Shown: positions 9,444 through 18,896, counted from the stretch's first letter. The stretch: 37,364 bases of DNA from Prochlorococcus sp. AG-409-A10 (GCA_003216175.1 QCJG01000011.1:1-37364); one strand, 5' to 3'. Notes: generated by a model not told the origin, from the letters alone. Numbers and translations are program-made.

Positions 9444-9702
9444 ATGAGATGGTCTTGAGAAGAATTCTTTTGTAAGAAGTGAGATTTGCTTACTATTCCT
9501 TTTGAATCCATATTACTTACGAAATAATAGATTTCTATATCATTCTGATTAATCTACTAAGATTTAGGATTTCGTAAAAGGTATTCAGATGACAGAATGA
9601 TAAACGAACTTATTGGTCTAAACTAAAGTAATAAGATCATTTACTAATAAGGCCACCTTCCTTCTCATTATCTAAAGATCTTGAAAAGTTTCTAACTTAA
9701 TC

Positions 9703-9990
9703 ATGACTAAAATTTCTTCATCTGATGTTCGTAAGGTTGCACAGTTAGCTCGTTTAGAACTTCCAGAAGACCAAATTCAAACATACACAACTCAACTTGA
9801 AGAAATACTTTCTTATGTTGACCAATTAGAACAAATAGATACTCAAGATATTCCTCCCACTACTAGAGCTGTAGAGGTAGTTAATGCAATGAGGGAAGAT
9901 TTAGTTGAGGTTAATTCTTCAAGAGAAGATATTCTTAATCAAGCACCTCATAGGGAAGGCGATTTTTTTAGAGTCCCCAAAATACTTTAA
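9703..9990 (+). CDS. gatC: Glutamyl-tRNA(Gln)/Asp-tRNA(Asn) amidotransferase subunit C
   Basis: Small subunit of the GatCAB amidotransferase that turns mischarged Glu-tRNA(Gln) (and Asp-tRNA(Asn)) into the correct species; needed because cyanobacteria lack glutaminyl-tRNA synthetase. The 95 residues follow the family closely: [21 protein letters not shown], then [29 protein letters not shown]-like [13 protein letters not shown] and the terminal [10 protein letters not shown]. GatC acts as a belt holding GatA and GatB together. gatA and gatB are not in this window. It converges on crtR, with 9 bp between the stops. Confidence 0.97.
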   Translation: MTKISSSDVRKVAQLARLELPEDQIQTYTTQLEEILSYVDQLEQIDTQDIPPTTRAVEVVNAMREDLVEVNSSREDILNQAPHREGDFFRVPKIL

Positions 9991-9999
9991 ATTTAAGAA

Positions 10000-11034
10000 T
10001 TATCTTTGACTTTCTGTTCTAATTCTTGTTGTATGAATTAATTTTATATATTTTCTCCTCCAATTACTTTTTGGCAATAATCTTGCTATTGGTCTCATTT
10101 TACTTCTTCTTTCTTTGTGACTTCTAATTCCAAGTAAAATATCATAAATAAAATTTAGACTATCTTTTTTACTTTCAAAAATTCCCATTCTTTGAGGCGA
10201 ACCTTTTTGATCTAAAAGTGGCTTTGTAGCTTCATAAGCTGGTTTATATTCAAACCATGGAATAGAGGGCCATAAATGATGAACTAAATGATAATTTTGA
10301 CCCATTATTAACAAGTTCATTAATTTACTTGGATAAACTCTTGCATTTTTCCATCTATTTTTAGACTGAAAAGGTCTATGAGGTAGATAATCAAAAAATA
10401 TTCCTAAAGTGACTCCAACCATTAATGCTGGTCCAAACCATAAATTATAAATAACATTCATAAAATTATATTTAATTCCTGCAATTACTATAGAAATAAA
10501 TATTCCTCTCTCTATTCCCCATTGCATTAGTTCAAACTTTCTCCAAAGTTTTCGCTCAAAGAAAAAATATTCATGATAAAAAAATCTTGGAGCAATTAAC
10601 CAAATAGGACCAAAGGTGCTAACAATATGATCTGGGTCATTTTTTGGGTCATTAACGTATTTGTGATGCTCTAGATGAACTCTTGTGAAAACTGGGAAAC
10701 TAAAACCTAGTAAAATCGCTGACCCATGCCCCATGAATTGATTGATCCATTTATTTGGATGAGCAGCATTGTGGCAGGCATCATGAATAACGGTACCTTC
10801 CATATGAAGAGCCAAAAAAGATAATGCAACCAAAATTGGCAATGGCCAGTTTCCCTGATACCACTGCCAAACACTAACTATTGCAAGAAAATATCCACCA
10901 AAGAAAAGACCTAAAGTTACGTTTAAAGGCTTAGGAGGATCAAGATATTCTTGGATCTCATTTTGCCAGTCGCGTAATGACTTCAGTTTTTTCGTTGCCT
11001 TGTTTTTGTCAGACCTCGATAAGCACTGGGTCAT
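10000..11034 (-). CDS. crtR: Beta-carotene hydroxylase CrtR
   Basis: Membrane di-iron hydroxylase that adds 3-hydroxyl groups to beta-ionone rings, making zeaxanthin, a main photoprotective carotenoid in Prochlorococcus and Synechococcus. It belongs to the fatty-acid-desaturase fold: histidine boxes HDACH (84-88), HLEHH (120-124) and HLVHH (249-253), plus the LPHRPF block (about 217-222), are separated by hydrophobic stretches at about 42-76, 180-212. Length 344 is normal for cyanobacterial CrtR. It starts with ATG, just downstream of a tRNA-Leu gene on the same strand. A ketolase (CrtW/CrtO) has a related fold, but the box order and the LPHRPF/FQSKNRW region fit CrtR. Confidence 0.92.
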   Translation of the reverse strand: MTQCLSRSDKNKATKKLKSLRDWQNEIQEYLDPPKPLNVTLGLFFGGYFLAIVSVWQWYQGNWPLPILVALSFLALHMEGTVIHDACHNAAHPNKWINQFMGHGSAILLGFSFPVFTRVHLEHHKYVNDPKNDPDHIVSTFGPIWLIAPRFFYHEYFFFERKLWRKFELMQWGIERGIFISIVIAGIKYNFMNVIYNLWFGPALMVGVTLGIFFDYLPHRPFQSKNRWKNARVYPSKLMNLLIMGQNYHLVHHLWPSIPWFEYKPAYEATKPLLDQKGSPQRMGIFESKKDSLNFIYDILLGIRSHKERRSKMRPIARLLPKSNWRRKYIKLIHTTRIRTESQR

Positions 11035-11083
11035 TGCTTGATGTGATTGAGATTAATTGAGCTTGTATAGCTTAATTAAAAAA

Positions 11084-11166
11084 TGCCCACCGGGAGACTT
11101 GAACTCCCACGACATAAAGTCACTGGTACCTAAAACCAGCGCGTCTACCAATTCCGCCAGGTGGGC
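11084..11166 (-). tRNA. tRNA-Leu (anticodon UAG)
   Basis: The minus strand folds into a complete class II tRNA: acceptor GCCCACC/GGTGGGC, D arm with GCGG...GGTAGACGC, anticodon stem CTGGT/ACCAG around the loop TTTAGGT (anticodon TAG), a long variable arm (GACTTTATGTC) and T arm GGGAGTTCAAGTCTCCC, with discriminator A. The 3' CCA is not encoded. It reads CUN leucine codons. Confidence 0.97.
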
Positions 11167-11368
11167 CAAAGGTTTTCACCGATTGTCAATTGATTCTAGC
11201 AGCTCATTGCTGGCTATTTAAAGACTATTTTTGATTCGTGAACGTAAAAAGATTAATGTCATTTGCATATTTATATTTGATACATTTGAAATTCTCTATT
11301 TAATGACGCATGATTTTTAGTGTTCATTGAGCGCTTTTACTTCAAAATAATCTCATAATTAGAAAAAT

Positions 11369-11887
11369 ATGGTTGTTTCTATTTCTGGATACTTATTTCT
11401 TTTTGTTGGGCTTTTGATACTGGCTTTGCCTTTAATGCTTGTTGAAGTAAGTAGGCCAAGAGATTGGGTAATGAGTGGACTTTTTTTATTTTTAGGATTA
11501 TTTCTGTTAGTGGAGAATGATCTTTTAAGAGGTTCAATAAATTTACTAGTTATTTCTATGGAAATTTTGTATGGGAAAATGATTTTAGAAATTTTTCAAA
11601 CTAGATGGTATCAATTAAGTTCTGAAGAAAAAAAACGGATTGGATCTTTTCAGAGATGGTTTGAATCTTTTAAACAGCTCGGTCAAAGCTTTGCTTTACT
11701 AGGCAATGGCTTTTTAAATTTTTTTAAAAGTTTTACTACTCAATCCAAAAAACCTATAAAAGAAAAAAAATGGGTTCATCCAGAATTGACAGAAGAAATC
11801 AAGAAGAAAGTAGTTCGTCGATCTGTCCCAAATGAGTCCAATAAGATCATAAATCAAGAATTACCTGAAAACGAAGAGACTTCTTGA
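11369..11887 (+). CDS. Ycf66-like membrane protein
   Basis: A 172-residue protein with two N-terminal hydrophobic segments (about 5-26 and 33-65, the second possibly two short helices) and a polar, basic C-terminal half rich in lysine. The topology, the arrangement LPLMLVEVSRPRDWVMSGLFLFLGLFLLVEND and the position directly before ileS fit the Ycf66 family of cyanobacteria and plastids, but I assign it from general resemblance rather than a distinctive motif. The function of Ycf66 is not established. It lies 51 bp upstream of ileS on the same strand, so the two may be co-transcribed. The 200-bp region before it (11167-11368) shows no gene. Confidence 0.55.
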   Translation: MVVSISGYLFLFVGLLILALPLMLVEVSRPRDWVMSGLFLFLGLFLLVENDLLRGSINLLVISMEILYGKMILEIFQTRWYQLSSEEKKRIGSFQRWFESFKQLGQSFALLGNGFLNFFKSFTTQSKKPIKEKKWVHPELTEEIKKKVVRRSVPNESNKIINQELPENEETS

Positions 11888-11938
11888 TAAGGTTAAAAGG
11901 CCTCAGGCAACAATGATGACTATTGAATATTTCTCAAA

Positions 11939-14842
11939 GTGAATAATGTCAATAAAGATTCTCAAAAGGATCGTCCTACTTATAAAGACACTCTTAACCT
12001 TTTGCAGACTAATTTTGGGATGAGGGCAAATGCAACTCTAAGAGAACCTGAGTTGCAAGCTTTTTGGACTGATAAAAAGATAGATTTTGAATTAGGCTTA
12101 AGCAATTCTGGAGAGACTTTTACTTTGCATGATGGCCCTCCATATGCAAATGGAACGCTTCATATGGGCCATGCTCTTAACAAAGTATTGAAGGATGTAA
12201 TCAATAAATTTCAAACAATGCAAGGGAAAAAAGTATGTTATGTCCCGGGATGGGATTGCCATGGATTGCCTATTGAATTGAAAGTTCTTCAATCTTTGAA
12301 TAAAACTCAACGAGCTGAATTAACCCCTATTAAATTAAGAAAAAAAGCAGCTGCTTATGCAAAAAAGCAAGTTTCCCAACAAATGGATGGTTTTAAAAGA
12401 TGGGGAGTGTGGGGAAATTGGGATCAACCATATTTAACTATAGACAAAAAGTTTGAAGCCTCTCAGATCCAGTTGTTTGGTGAAATGGCATTCAAAGGAT
12501 ATATATATCGAGGTCTAAAACCAGTTCATTGGAGTCCAAGTTCTCAAACTGCTCTGGCTGAGGCGGAGTTAGAATATCCCACCGGTCATGTTAGTAAAAG
12601 TATTTATGTGGGATTTAAAGTTGATCAAATAACAAAAATAATAGCTCAAGAAATTTCTAGTCAAGCTCCAGATCTATTTAATTCTGAAGGGAAATTAAAA
12701 GAAGTTAAACTTGTCATTTGGACTACCACTCCTTGGACAATTCCTGCAAATGAGGCAATATCTGTTAACCACAAATTAGACTATGTAATTGCACAAAGCT
12801 CTGATAAATCATTAATAATTATTGCTGATGATCTTTTAGATGAAGTGTCTAAAAATGTAGGAATCAATTATAAAAAAAGAGTATTAATTAAAGGATCAAA
12901 ATTAGATGGAATTGTATATAAACACCCTTTATTTGATAAAAGAAGTCCTGTTGTTTTAGGAGGAGATTATATAACAACTGACTCAGGAACTGGATTAGTA
13001 CATACTGCTCCAGGTCATGGCGTTGATGATTTTAACACTGGAAATAAATATAATTTACCAATTTCTTGTCCTGTTGATGCAAAAGGTTTTCTAACTAAGG
13101 AGGCTGGCAAATTTGAAGGCCTAAACGTATTAAAAGATGCTAATAATGTCATAATTAATGATCTCAATAATACTGGATCTTTGCTTAAAGAAATTCCATA
13201 TGAGCACAGGTATCCTTATGATTGGAGAACTAAAAAACCAACTATTTTTAGAGCTACAGAACAATGGTTTGCTTCTGTTGAAGGATTTAGGGATATTGCA
13301 CTTTCTGCTATAGAAGATGTTGTTTGGCTCCCTGAATCTGGAAAAAATAGAATTGATTCTATGGTTAGAGAAAGAGGAGATTGGTGTATTTCTCGACAAA
13401 GGACTTGGGGAGTTCCAATACCTGTATTTTATGAAAAAAATGGAAAAGAAGTTTTACTTAATAAAGAAACTATTTCTCATATATCTGATTTATTTTCTAT
13501 CTATGGAGCAGATATATGGTGGGAATATGAAGTCTCTGAGCTATTACCTCCTTCTTATTTAAATGAAGCAGACCGATGGCAAAAAGGTACTGATACTATG
13601 GATGTTTGGTTTGACTCTGGATCGAGTTGGTCTTCAGTAATTTCTAAAAAAGAAAATTTCAATTATCCAGCAGATTTATATTTGGAGGGGTCTGACCAAC
13701 ATAGGGGTTGGTTTCAGTCATCGTTATTAACCTCGGTAGCAGTCAATGAACATGCACCTTTTAAAAAGGTCCTTACACATGGCTTTGCATTAGATGAGAA
13801 TGGTAGAAAAATGAGTAAATCCTTAGGAAATATTATTGATCCTTTAGTTATAATTAATGGAGGTTCAAATAAGAAATTAGATCCTGCATATGGTGCTGAT
13901 GTATTGAGGCTTTGGGTTAGTTCTGTTGATTATTCTGCCGACGTTCCTATTGGCTCAAATATACTCAAGCAAATTTCTGATGTTTATCGTAAGGTTAGAA
14001 ATACGTCTAGATATCTATTAGGAAATCTTTATGATTTTGATGATAAGAATGATTCAATTTCTATTTCTAAATTACCATTATTAGATAAATGGATGTTGAA
14101 TAGAACAGCTGAAGTTATTGATGAAATAACAGACGCATACTCAAATTTTGAATTCTCGAAGTTTTTCCAAACAATTCAGAATTTTTGCGTAGTTGATTTA
14201 TCTAATTTTTACTTAGATATTGCAAAAGATAGGTTATATGTGAGCTCTAAATCTGACTTTAGAAGAAGAAGTTGTCAGACAGTTTTATCCTTGGTTATCG
14301 AGAAAATATCTGGTCTAATTGCACCTGTTTTATGTCATATGGCTGAGGATATTTGGCAAAATATACCATATAGCTTAGATGAAGCCTCAGTTTTTCAAAG
14401 AGGATGGCCTACTGCACCTGAATCATGGCGGGATAGTAGTTTTAATTGTCATGTTATTGAGCTTCGAAGGTTAAGATCAGTTATTAATCGTATGCTGGAG
14501 AGCTGCAGAAATAAACAAGAGTTAGGTTCCTCTTTGGAAGCATCGGTAAGGGTTGATATATCTGATGAAAAAGTGCAAGCTGCTATTGAATGGTTAGCTC
14601 AAAGTGAATCCAATAATGTTGATGTATTGAGAGATTGGTTTTTGGTTTCATCTTTACAAATTGGTGGTGAACCTTGGGCTGAAGTTTTAGTAAGTGAGGA
14701 GAATGATCTTGCTTCAATTGAGATTGCAAAAGCAAGAGGATTTAAGTGTGAAAGATGTTGGCATTATGAAATTGAAATGAGTAAAAATCAAAGACATCCA
14801 AATATTTGTAAGAGGTGTGAACAAGTTATTTTAGCTATTTAA
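11939..14842 (+). CDS. ileS: Isoleucyl-tRNA synthetase
   Basis: Class I aminoacyl-tRNA synthetase charging tRNA-Ile, with an editing domain that hydrolyses Val-tRNA(Ile). The 967 residues show the HIGH-type motif HMGH at 75-78 ([14 protein letters not shown]), the editing-domain blocks [13 protein letters not shown] and [22 protein letters not shown], the KMSKS loop at about 624-628, and a C-terminal zinc finger (CERCWHYE ... CKRCEQ). This is the bacterial type with the zinc-binding tail. Translation is taken to start at GTG 11939; no better upstream start exists and the reading frame before conserved residues ([18 protein letters not shown]) fits. Confidence 0.98.
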   Translation: MNNVNKDSQKDRPTYKDTLNLLQTNFGMRANATLREPELQAFWTDKKIDFELGLSNSGETFTLHDGPPYANGTLHMGHALNKVLKDVINKFQTMQGKKVCYVPGWDCHGLPIELKVLQSLNKTQRAELTPIKLRKKAAAYAKKQVSQQMDGFKRWGVWGNWDQPYLTIDKKFEASQIQLFGEMAFKGYIYRGLKPVHWSPSSQTALAEAELEYPTGHVSKSIYVGFKVDQITKIIAQEISSQAPDLFNSEGKLKEVKLVIWTTTPWTIPANEAISVNHKLDYVIAQSSDKSLIIIADDLLDEVSKNVGINYKKRVLIKGSKLDGIVYKHPLFDKRSPVVLGGDYITTDSGTGLVHTAPGHGVDDFNTGNKYNLPISCPVDAKGFLTKEAGKFEGLNVLKDANNVIINDLNNTGSLLKEIPYEHRYPYDWRTKKPTIFRATEQWFASVEGFRDIALSAIEDVVWLPESGKNRIDSMVRERGDWCISRQRTWGVPIPVFYEKNGKEVLLNKETISHISDLFSIYGADIWWEYEVSELLPPSYLNEADRWQKGTDTMDVWFDSGSSWSSVISKKENFNYPADLYLEGSDQHRGWFQSSLLTSVAVNEHAPFKKVLTHGFALDENGRKMSKSLGNIIDPLVIINGGSNKKLDPAYGADVLRLWVSSVDYSADVPIGSNILKQISDVYRKVRNTSRYLLGNLYDFDDKNDSISISKLPLLDKWMLNRTAEVIDEITDAYSNFEFSKFFQTIQNFCVVDLSNFYLDIAKDRLYVSSKSDFRRRSCQTVLSLVIEKISGLIAPVLCHMAEDIWQNIPYSLDEASVFQRGWPTAPESWRDSSFNCHVIELRRLRSVINRMLESCRNKQELGSSLEASVRVDISDEKVQAAIEWLAQSESNNVDVLRDWFLVSSLQIGGEPWAEVLVSEENDLASIEIAKARGFKCERCWHYEIEMSKNQRHPNICKRCEQVILAI

Positions 14843-14878
14843 ATTATAAGTAATATTTAATATTACAGTTATTAGTTT

Positions 14879-15490
14879 TTAAAATTTACCGGAGAAACGA
14901 CCATTCTTTGGTAATTGGATAATTAACCATTGGAGTAAACCTATTAAATATAATATCAGAGCTAAATATGCAAAAAATGTAGCAAATCCCGTGGTCCAAT
15001 TACCGTCTAGAAAAAATTTTATTATTGTTTTTGTTGTTATGAATGAATTATATGGAATTTCTCTCCAAGTATCACAGTAATTTTGATTAATTGAATTTAA
15101 GCACCTCCAACTAAATAAATGAAGCCCAGAATTTAGAAAGCACCAAAAAGATAAAGTCCATCGCCAAATTCGTGTGGTTAAAGCAATTGGTTTGTAAAAA
15201 GGCATTTCATCAATTTCTTCATTTAGATCAAACCAAAACCAAATAGAACCAACCATAAGTATCGGTGCAATGAATGAAATTAATTGACCCAATTGGTTCT
15301 CAACACTAAGAAATAAAAGGTTTATCGCATACAGACTAGAAACTTTCCAGTAAATTGATAAAAGTCTATCAATAGAGCTTGAATTCGCTCTTTTTGCCCA
15401 AATCAATAGAAATAATGGGAGACCAAATGCGAAGGTAGCTGCAATTCGATATGAGAGCCAAACTAGAATTTGGAATTGGGTTTCAGTCAA
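14879..15490 (-). CDS. DUF3177 family membrane protein (start disrupted by A9 tract)
   Basis: A 203-residue integral membrane protein with about five hydrophobic helices and tryptophan-rich loops. Its position between ileS and trmB and its N terminus (ILVWLSYRIAATFAFGLPLFLLIWA) resemble the cyanobacterial DUF3177 family, whose function is unknown. The only in-frame start in this sequence is a TTG at 15490, inside a run of nine A on the plus strand (15489-15497). If that run had eight A, an ATG at 15503 would be in frame and give MRFFLTETQFQILVWL, a more natural start. This is the same type of one-base excess as in aroC and coaBC. No function should be inferred. Confidence 0.7.
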   Translation of the reverse strand: MTETQFQILVWLSYRIAATFAFGLPLFLLIWAKRANSSSIDRLLSIYWKVSSLYAINLLFLSVENQLGQLISFIAPILMVGSIWFWFDLNEEIDEMPFYKPIALTTRIWRWTLSFWCFLNSGLHLFSWRCLNSINQNYCDTWREIPYNSFITTKTIIKFFLDGNWTTGFATFFAYLALILYLIGLLQWLIIQLPKNGRFSGKF

Positions 15491-15744
15491 AAAAAAATCT
15501 CATTCATATGTATTATCAACCTTAAGGGATTCTTTTTTATGATTAAAGTGTTTTCTCTACATTTGAAAAAGCCTTTGAATATGAATCCATCTGCATCCAT
15601 TAATGATTATGCACCTATAAAAATAAAATAAATAATTACTCTAATCAAAAATTTATAAATTGGTTTTCCTTGAGACTACCTTATGAAAGATTTCATTGAA
15701 TTGCTAATATAATAATCTGATTTATTTATATCAGGTTGCATTCT

Positions 15745-16389
15745 GTGAGACAACATGTAAATCCTCTAAGCCAATTTTTTCAGTTACCTTTATCACTTCC
15801 AAGTAAGGATGTTCTTTTTAGGAAACCTCATTATCCAATTCATTTAGATATTGGATCTGCGAAAGGTGAATTTCTTATTGAACTAGCATCTAAATATCCT
15901 GAATGGAATTTTGTTGGGCTTGAGATAAGAGAACCTCTTGTTAGCTTATGTGAAAAAACAAGAAAGAAATTAGAATTGAATAATTTAAAATTTTTATTTT
16001 GTAATGTAAATGTCAGCCTAGATGAATGGCTATCTGATTTAAATTATGGTCAATTAAAAAGAGTTTCTATTCAATTCCCAGACCCATGGTTTAAACGAAA
16101 ACACTTCAAAAGAAGAGTTTTAAAAACAAATCTTATAAATTCAATTGCTAAATCTATGAGTGAGGATGGAGAAATATTTATTCAAAGTGATATATTCAAA
16201 CTTTTTGAATATATGTCTAATACGATTGATAAAAGCAGATATTTTAATAGAAAATATTTAGGAGGCCTGAGATTCATTGATAAGAATCCTTATAATGTGA
16301 AGACAGATAGAGAATTACTTTCTCTCAAGAAAAATTTGCCAATTTATAGAGAAATGTATATTAGAAACAGTTTATTATTTATTAATTAA
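15745..16389 (+). CDS. trmB: tRNA (guanine-N7-)-methyltransferase
   Basis: SAM-dependent enzyme that makes m7G at position 46 of tRNA variable loops. Motifs: the SAM-binding HLDIGSAKGEFLIELA, FVGLEIREPLV, the family-specific RVSIQFPDPWFKRKHFKRR and the C-terminal TDRE. I start it at GTG 15745, giving MRQHVNPLSQFF, which matches the known start of marine picocyanobacterial TrmB as I remember it; a TTG nine bases upstream (15736) is possible but adds only three residues. Length is 214. It is divergent from the DUF3177 gene; the roughly 250 bp between them contain no recognised feature. Confidence 0.95.
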   Translation: MRQHVNPLSQFFQLPLSLPSKDVLFRKPHYPIHLDIGSAKGEFLIELASKYPEWNFVGLEIREPLVSLCEKTRKKLELNNLKFLFCNVNVSLDEWLSDLNYGQLKRVSIQFPDPWFKRKHFKRRVLKTNLINSIAKSMSEDGEIFIQSDIFKLFEYMSNTIDKSRYFNRKYLGGLRFIDKNPYNVKTDRELLSLKKNLPIYREMYIRNSLLFIN

Positions 16390-16468
16390 GTAAATTTATA
16401 CTTGATAAAATCATATGTTTTTATTTGAAGTTTATGTATATAATTATTAGTATAAATTATTCTTCCAG

Positions 16469-17041
16469 ATGATTGATAATTCCAATGCAGATAATGACCT
16501 TGGATTCCTTCAAAAGTTTTTCTTAGCTTTTCTTAGCCTTTTTTTAGTTGTTTTATTATTTTTTTCCCGTAGTGGTTTTAAAGCCAATGCAATGCTTGAT
16601 CAATTAGCTAAGAAATCCCTTGAGCCAAATATAGCTTTGTCAAATGGAAAACCTACGGTATTTGAATTTTATGCCGATTGGTGCGAAGCTTGTAAGGAAA
16701 TGGCTCCTGATATGGTTGATGCTGAAAAAATAAACTCAAATAAGATAGATATAGTTTTACTTAATGTTGATAATTCTAGGTGGTTTAATTTGATTGATGA
16801 ATATGATGTGAATGGTATTCCTCAATTAACTTTTTTCAACGATAAGGGTGAATTTAAGGGCTTTTCATTAGGAGTGAAAAAATATAGTGAACTTAATGAA
16901 ATTTTTAATGCTTTAATTAATAACTCCGAATTACCATCTTTTACTAATTTATTAAATTCAAGTAATGTAATTTCTATAAATAATTCACAACAATTAAATA
17001 ATAATACTATTAGATCAGAAGGCCCTAGAAATCATAGCTAG
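16469..17041 (+). CDS. txlA: Membrane-anchored thioredoxin-like protein, TxlA/HCF164 type
   Basis: Thiol-disulfide oxidoreductase tethered to a membrane. One N-terminal helix (about 12-34) is followed by a thioredoxin domain with the redox motif WCEAC (cysteines 72 and 75) in FEFYADWCEACKEMAP, the cis-proline segment NGIPQLTFF and a GEFKGFSLG strand. The pattern WCEACKEMAP is that of cyanobacterial TxlA and plastid HCF164, which passes reducing power across the thylakoid membrane for cytochrome maturation; that role is inferred by family. The tail after about residue 155 is asparagine- and serine-rich and low in complexity. Its stop overlaps the stop of convergent thyX by 4 bp. Confidence 0.82.
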   Translation: MIDNSNADNDLGFLQKFFLAFLSLFLVVLLFFSRSGFKANAMLDQLAKKSLEPNIALSNGKPTVFEFYADWCEACKEMAPDMVDAEKINSNKIDIVLLNVDNSRWFNLIDEYDVNGIPQLTFFNDKGEFKGFSLGVKKYSELNEIFNALINNSELPSFTNLLNSSNVISINNSQQLNNNTIRSEGPRNHS

Positions 17042-17676
17042 TTAAGCCAATTCAAAGCGGATGAAACAACTGGGTATTCTTTAGAAAAAATATTTTTACA
17101 TTCGTGAGCAATATCCATATGCTCTTTTTGAGTCCCATGACCAGTTCTTAGATTTATGTAATGAATCCATGAACGACATGATCCTGTCATATAAATTCTG
17201 GTTGGGGTAGCAAGTGGAAGTACAAATCTTGCACATTCTTTGGCAATTCCAGCTTCTAACATCTCTTCATAAAGTTCTTTATTTTTATCGAATTGACGTT
17301 TGATTTTTTTGTTGAATGTATTAATAATTTCTTCTGGTAAATCTGAGATGGAATTTTGTCTATTTTTATTATCTTGCCTTCTTAATTCTGGCAAGGGAAT
17401 TTGTCCTAATTGCCTGCTATCTGCGTAGCGTTGCGAGAACTCTTGAAATGTGAATGATCTATGTCTTAATATTTGTGCGGCAATTCCTCGAGTGGTTTCT
17501 ATTTGCAAAGTCATATAAGCCTGCTCAAATACGCTCCAATGTTCATTTTTTATGCAATATCCAATTAATTTAGTAAAGTCATCATTTTTTTGATTTTTTG
17601 GATTGCTAACCCTGGCAATATATGCCATGGTTTTTTCAGCATCTGGGGTTGAACTTATCAATTGAACGCAACTCAT
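17038..17676 (-). CDS. thyX: Flavin-dependent thymidylate synthase ThyX
   Basis: Methylates dUMP to dTMP using methylenetetrahydrofolate and FAD/NADPH, replacing classical ThyA. The ThyX signature RHRxxSxxExSxR appears as RHRSFTFQEFSQR (71-83), with T at the usual S position. Other family blocks are HWSVFEQAYMTLQIET, ARFVLPLATPTRIYMTGSCRSWIHYINLR and the terminal LNWLN. Length 212 is usual for cyanobacterial ThyX. It begins 2 bp after dcd, forming a thymidylate-supply operon: Dcd provides dUTP and ThyX uses dUMP. It overlaps txlA tail-to-tail. Confidence 0.97.
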   Translation of the reverse strand: MSCVQLISSTPDAEKTMAYIARVSNPKNQKNDDFTKLIGYCIKNEHWSVFEQAYMTLQIETTRGIAAQILRHRSFTFQEFSQRYADSRQLGQIPLPELRRQDNKNRQNSISDLPEEIINTFNKKIKRQFDKNKELYEEMLEAGIAKECARFVLPLATPTRIYMTGSCRSWIHYINLRTGHGTQKEHMDIAHECKNIFSKEYPVVSSALNWLN

Positions 17677-17678
17677 CT

Positions 17679-18272
17679 TTAAACCTTTGCTAGGGTTACT
17701 TTCTCTTGTTGATATTGATATTTACCTTTTCTATCACTGTATGTTGTTTCACAAGGATCTCCTTCAAAGAAAAGCAATTGACAAATTCCTTCATCAGCAT
17801 AAATTCTGCAATCTGCTCCAGAGCTATTACTGAATTCAAGGGTTAGATGACCTTCCCAGCTGGCTTCAGCAGGAGTTGTATTTACGATTATTCCTAAGCG
17901 GGCATAGGTGCTTTTCCCAAGGCAAATAACAGTAATATTTGGCGGCACTTTCATTTTTTCTAATGCAACACCAAGGCCGTAAGAGTGTGCAGGTAAAATA
18001 AAATATCTACCATCTTCGTCTTCTTTTAAATCTGTAGGTTCTAAATTGTCAGGATTAAACTTTTTCGGATTCATTACTGTTCCAGGGACATGCTTAAAAA
18101 TCAAAAATTCTTTAGAAGAAAGACGCAAATCATATCCATATGATGAGCAGCCAAAGCTTAAAACAGGTGATTTTTCTGATTCCGGTTCAAGATGCCTTAT
18201 TAGTTTTTCTTGAAAAGGTTCCAGCATTCCTAAGGAAGCCTGTTCGGAAATCCAGAGATCGTTTTTTAACAT
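17679..18272 (-). CDS. dcd: dCTP deaminase
   Basis: Deaminates dCTP to dUTP, feeding dTMP synthesis by the adjacent thyX. The trimeric dUTPase-like fold is recognised from SFGCSSYGYDLRLS, the nucleotide-binding GKSTYARLGIIVNTTPAEASWEGHLTLEFSN (shown in the protein at about 128-160, including the catalytic glutamate of TLEFSN), and GICQLLFFEG. Length 197 matches stand-alone Dcd. A bifunctional dCTP deaminase/dUTPase has the same fold; I cannot exclude it, but the sequence more resembles monofunctional cyanobacterial proteins. The gene is packed between the cobO-like gene (stop and start adjacent) and thyX (2-bp gap). Confidence 0.94.
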   Translation of the reverse strand: MLKNDLWISEQASLGMLEPFQEKLIRHLEPESEKSPVLSFGCSSYGYDLRLSSKEFLIFKHVPGTVMNPKKFNPDNLEPTDLKEDEDGRYFILPAHSYGLGVALEKMKVPPNITVICLGKSTYARLGIIVNTTPAEASWEGHLTLEFSNSSGADCRIYADEGICQLLFFEGDPCETTYSDRKGKYQYQQEKVTLAKV

Positions 18273-18896
18273 TTAATTGCAGCGTAATTCAGTGATTTGA
18301 TCAGCCATTTCGATTACTTTAGGAGGGATTGATGGTCCTGTAAGAATAATATCTGTTGAAGATGGTCGATTATTTATCATGAAAATTAATTCATTTTCTT
18401 CAATGAAACCAAGGCTAATAGCCATTCCTATTTCATCAAGAACTATTTTATCTATTCTTTTTTCGCTTAAACGTGCTTTACAAAATCCCCAAAGTTCTTT
18501 TATCGCTTTTTCTTCATATTTTCTTTTTAAAGATAAATGCTCTTCCAATATTTTTTCTGGTAAGCACGTTTCAATGGCTGGTCTTAGCCAGTCAAGTCGA
18601 CCGCAAAGATTTACAGCTCCATTTGGTCCTTGATTGACTCCACCTCTCAAAAATTGAGCTATTAAAACTTGGCTTCCCAACCCTGCAGATCTAAGAGCTT
18701 CACTTAGAACAACAGAAAAACTACCTCTAAAAGTAGAAGTGTGGATTTGAACTTGCCCTTGCGTCGCTACTAGTTGTAAAGGTTTTTTTATGGGAGTGGC
18801 TCTTAGAGATGTCTCTGTTGACGGTGATGAACCCCTCTGTTGAGCATTAATGCTAACTCGTGCATTCATCTCAATTTTTATAAGAATATCTTTCAT
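18273..18896 (-). CDS. CobO/BtuR-like protein with degenerate P-loop
   Basis: A 207-residue relative of the corrinoid adenosyltransferase CobO/BtuR (ATP:cob(I)alamin). The shared core is visible: QVQIHTSTFRGSFSVVLSEALRSAGLGSQVLIAQFLRGG, then IDKIVLDEIGMAISLGFI, and IILTGPSIPPKVIEMADQITEL, corresponding to VLDEI..A and LTGR..P..L...ADLVTEM of CobO. The Walker A stretch GKGKGKTTAA is replaced by HTSTFRGSFS (52-61), with no lysine of the P-loop. I recall other cyanobacterial members showing the same loss, so this is probably a lineage trait; adenosylation activity is doubtful. Translation could start at M10 (18869). It is first in the cobO-like-dcd-thyX set, divergent from ntcA. Confidence 0.75.
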   Translation of the reverse strand: MKDILIKIEMNARVSINAQQRGSSPSTETSLRATPIKKPLQLVATQGQVQIHTSTFRGSFSVVLSEALRSAGLGSQVLIAQFLRGGVNQGPNGAVNLCGRLDWLRPAIETCLPEKILEEHLSLKRKYEEKAIKELWGFCKARLSEKRIDKIVLDEIGMAISLGFIEENELIFMINNRPSSTDIILTGPSIPPKVIEMADQITELRCN

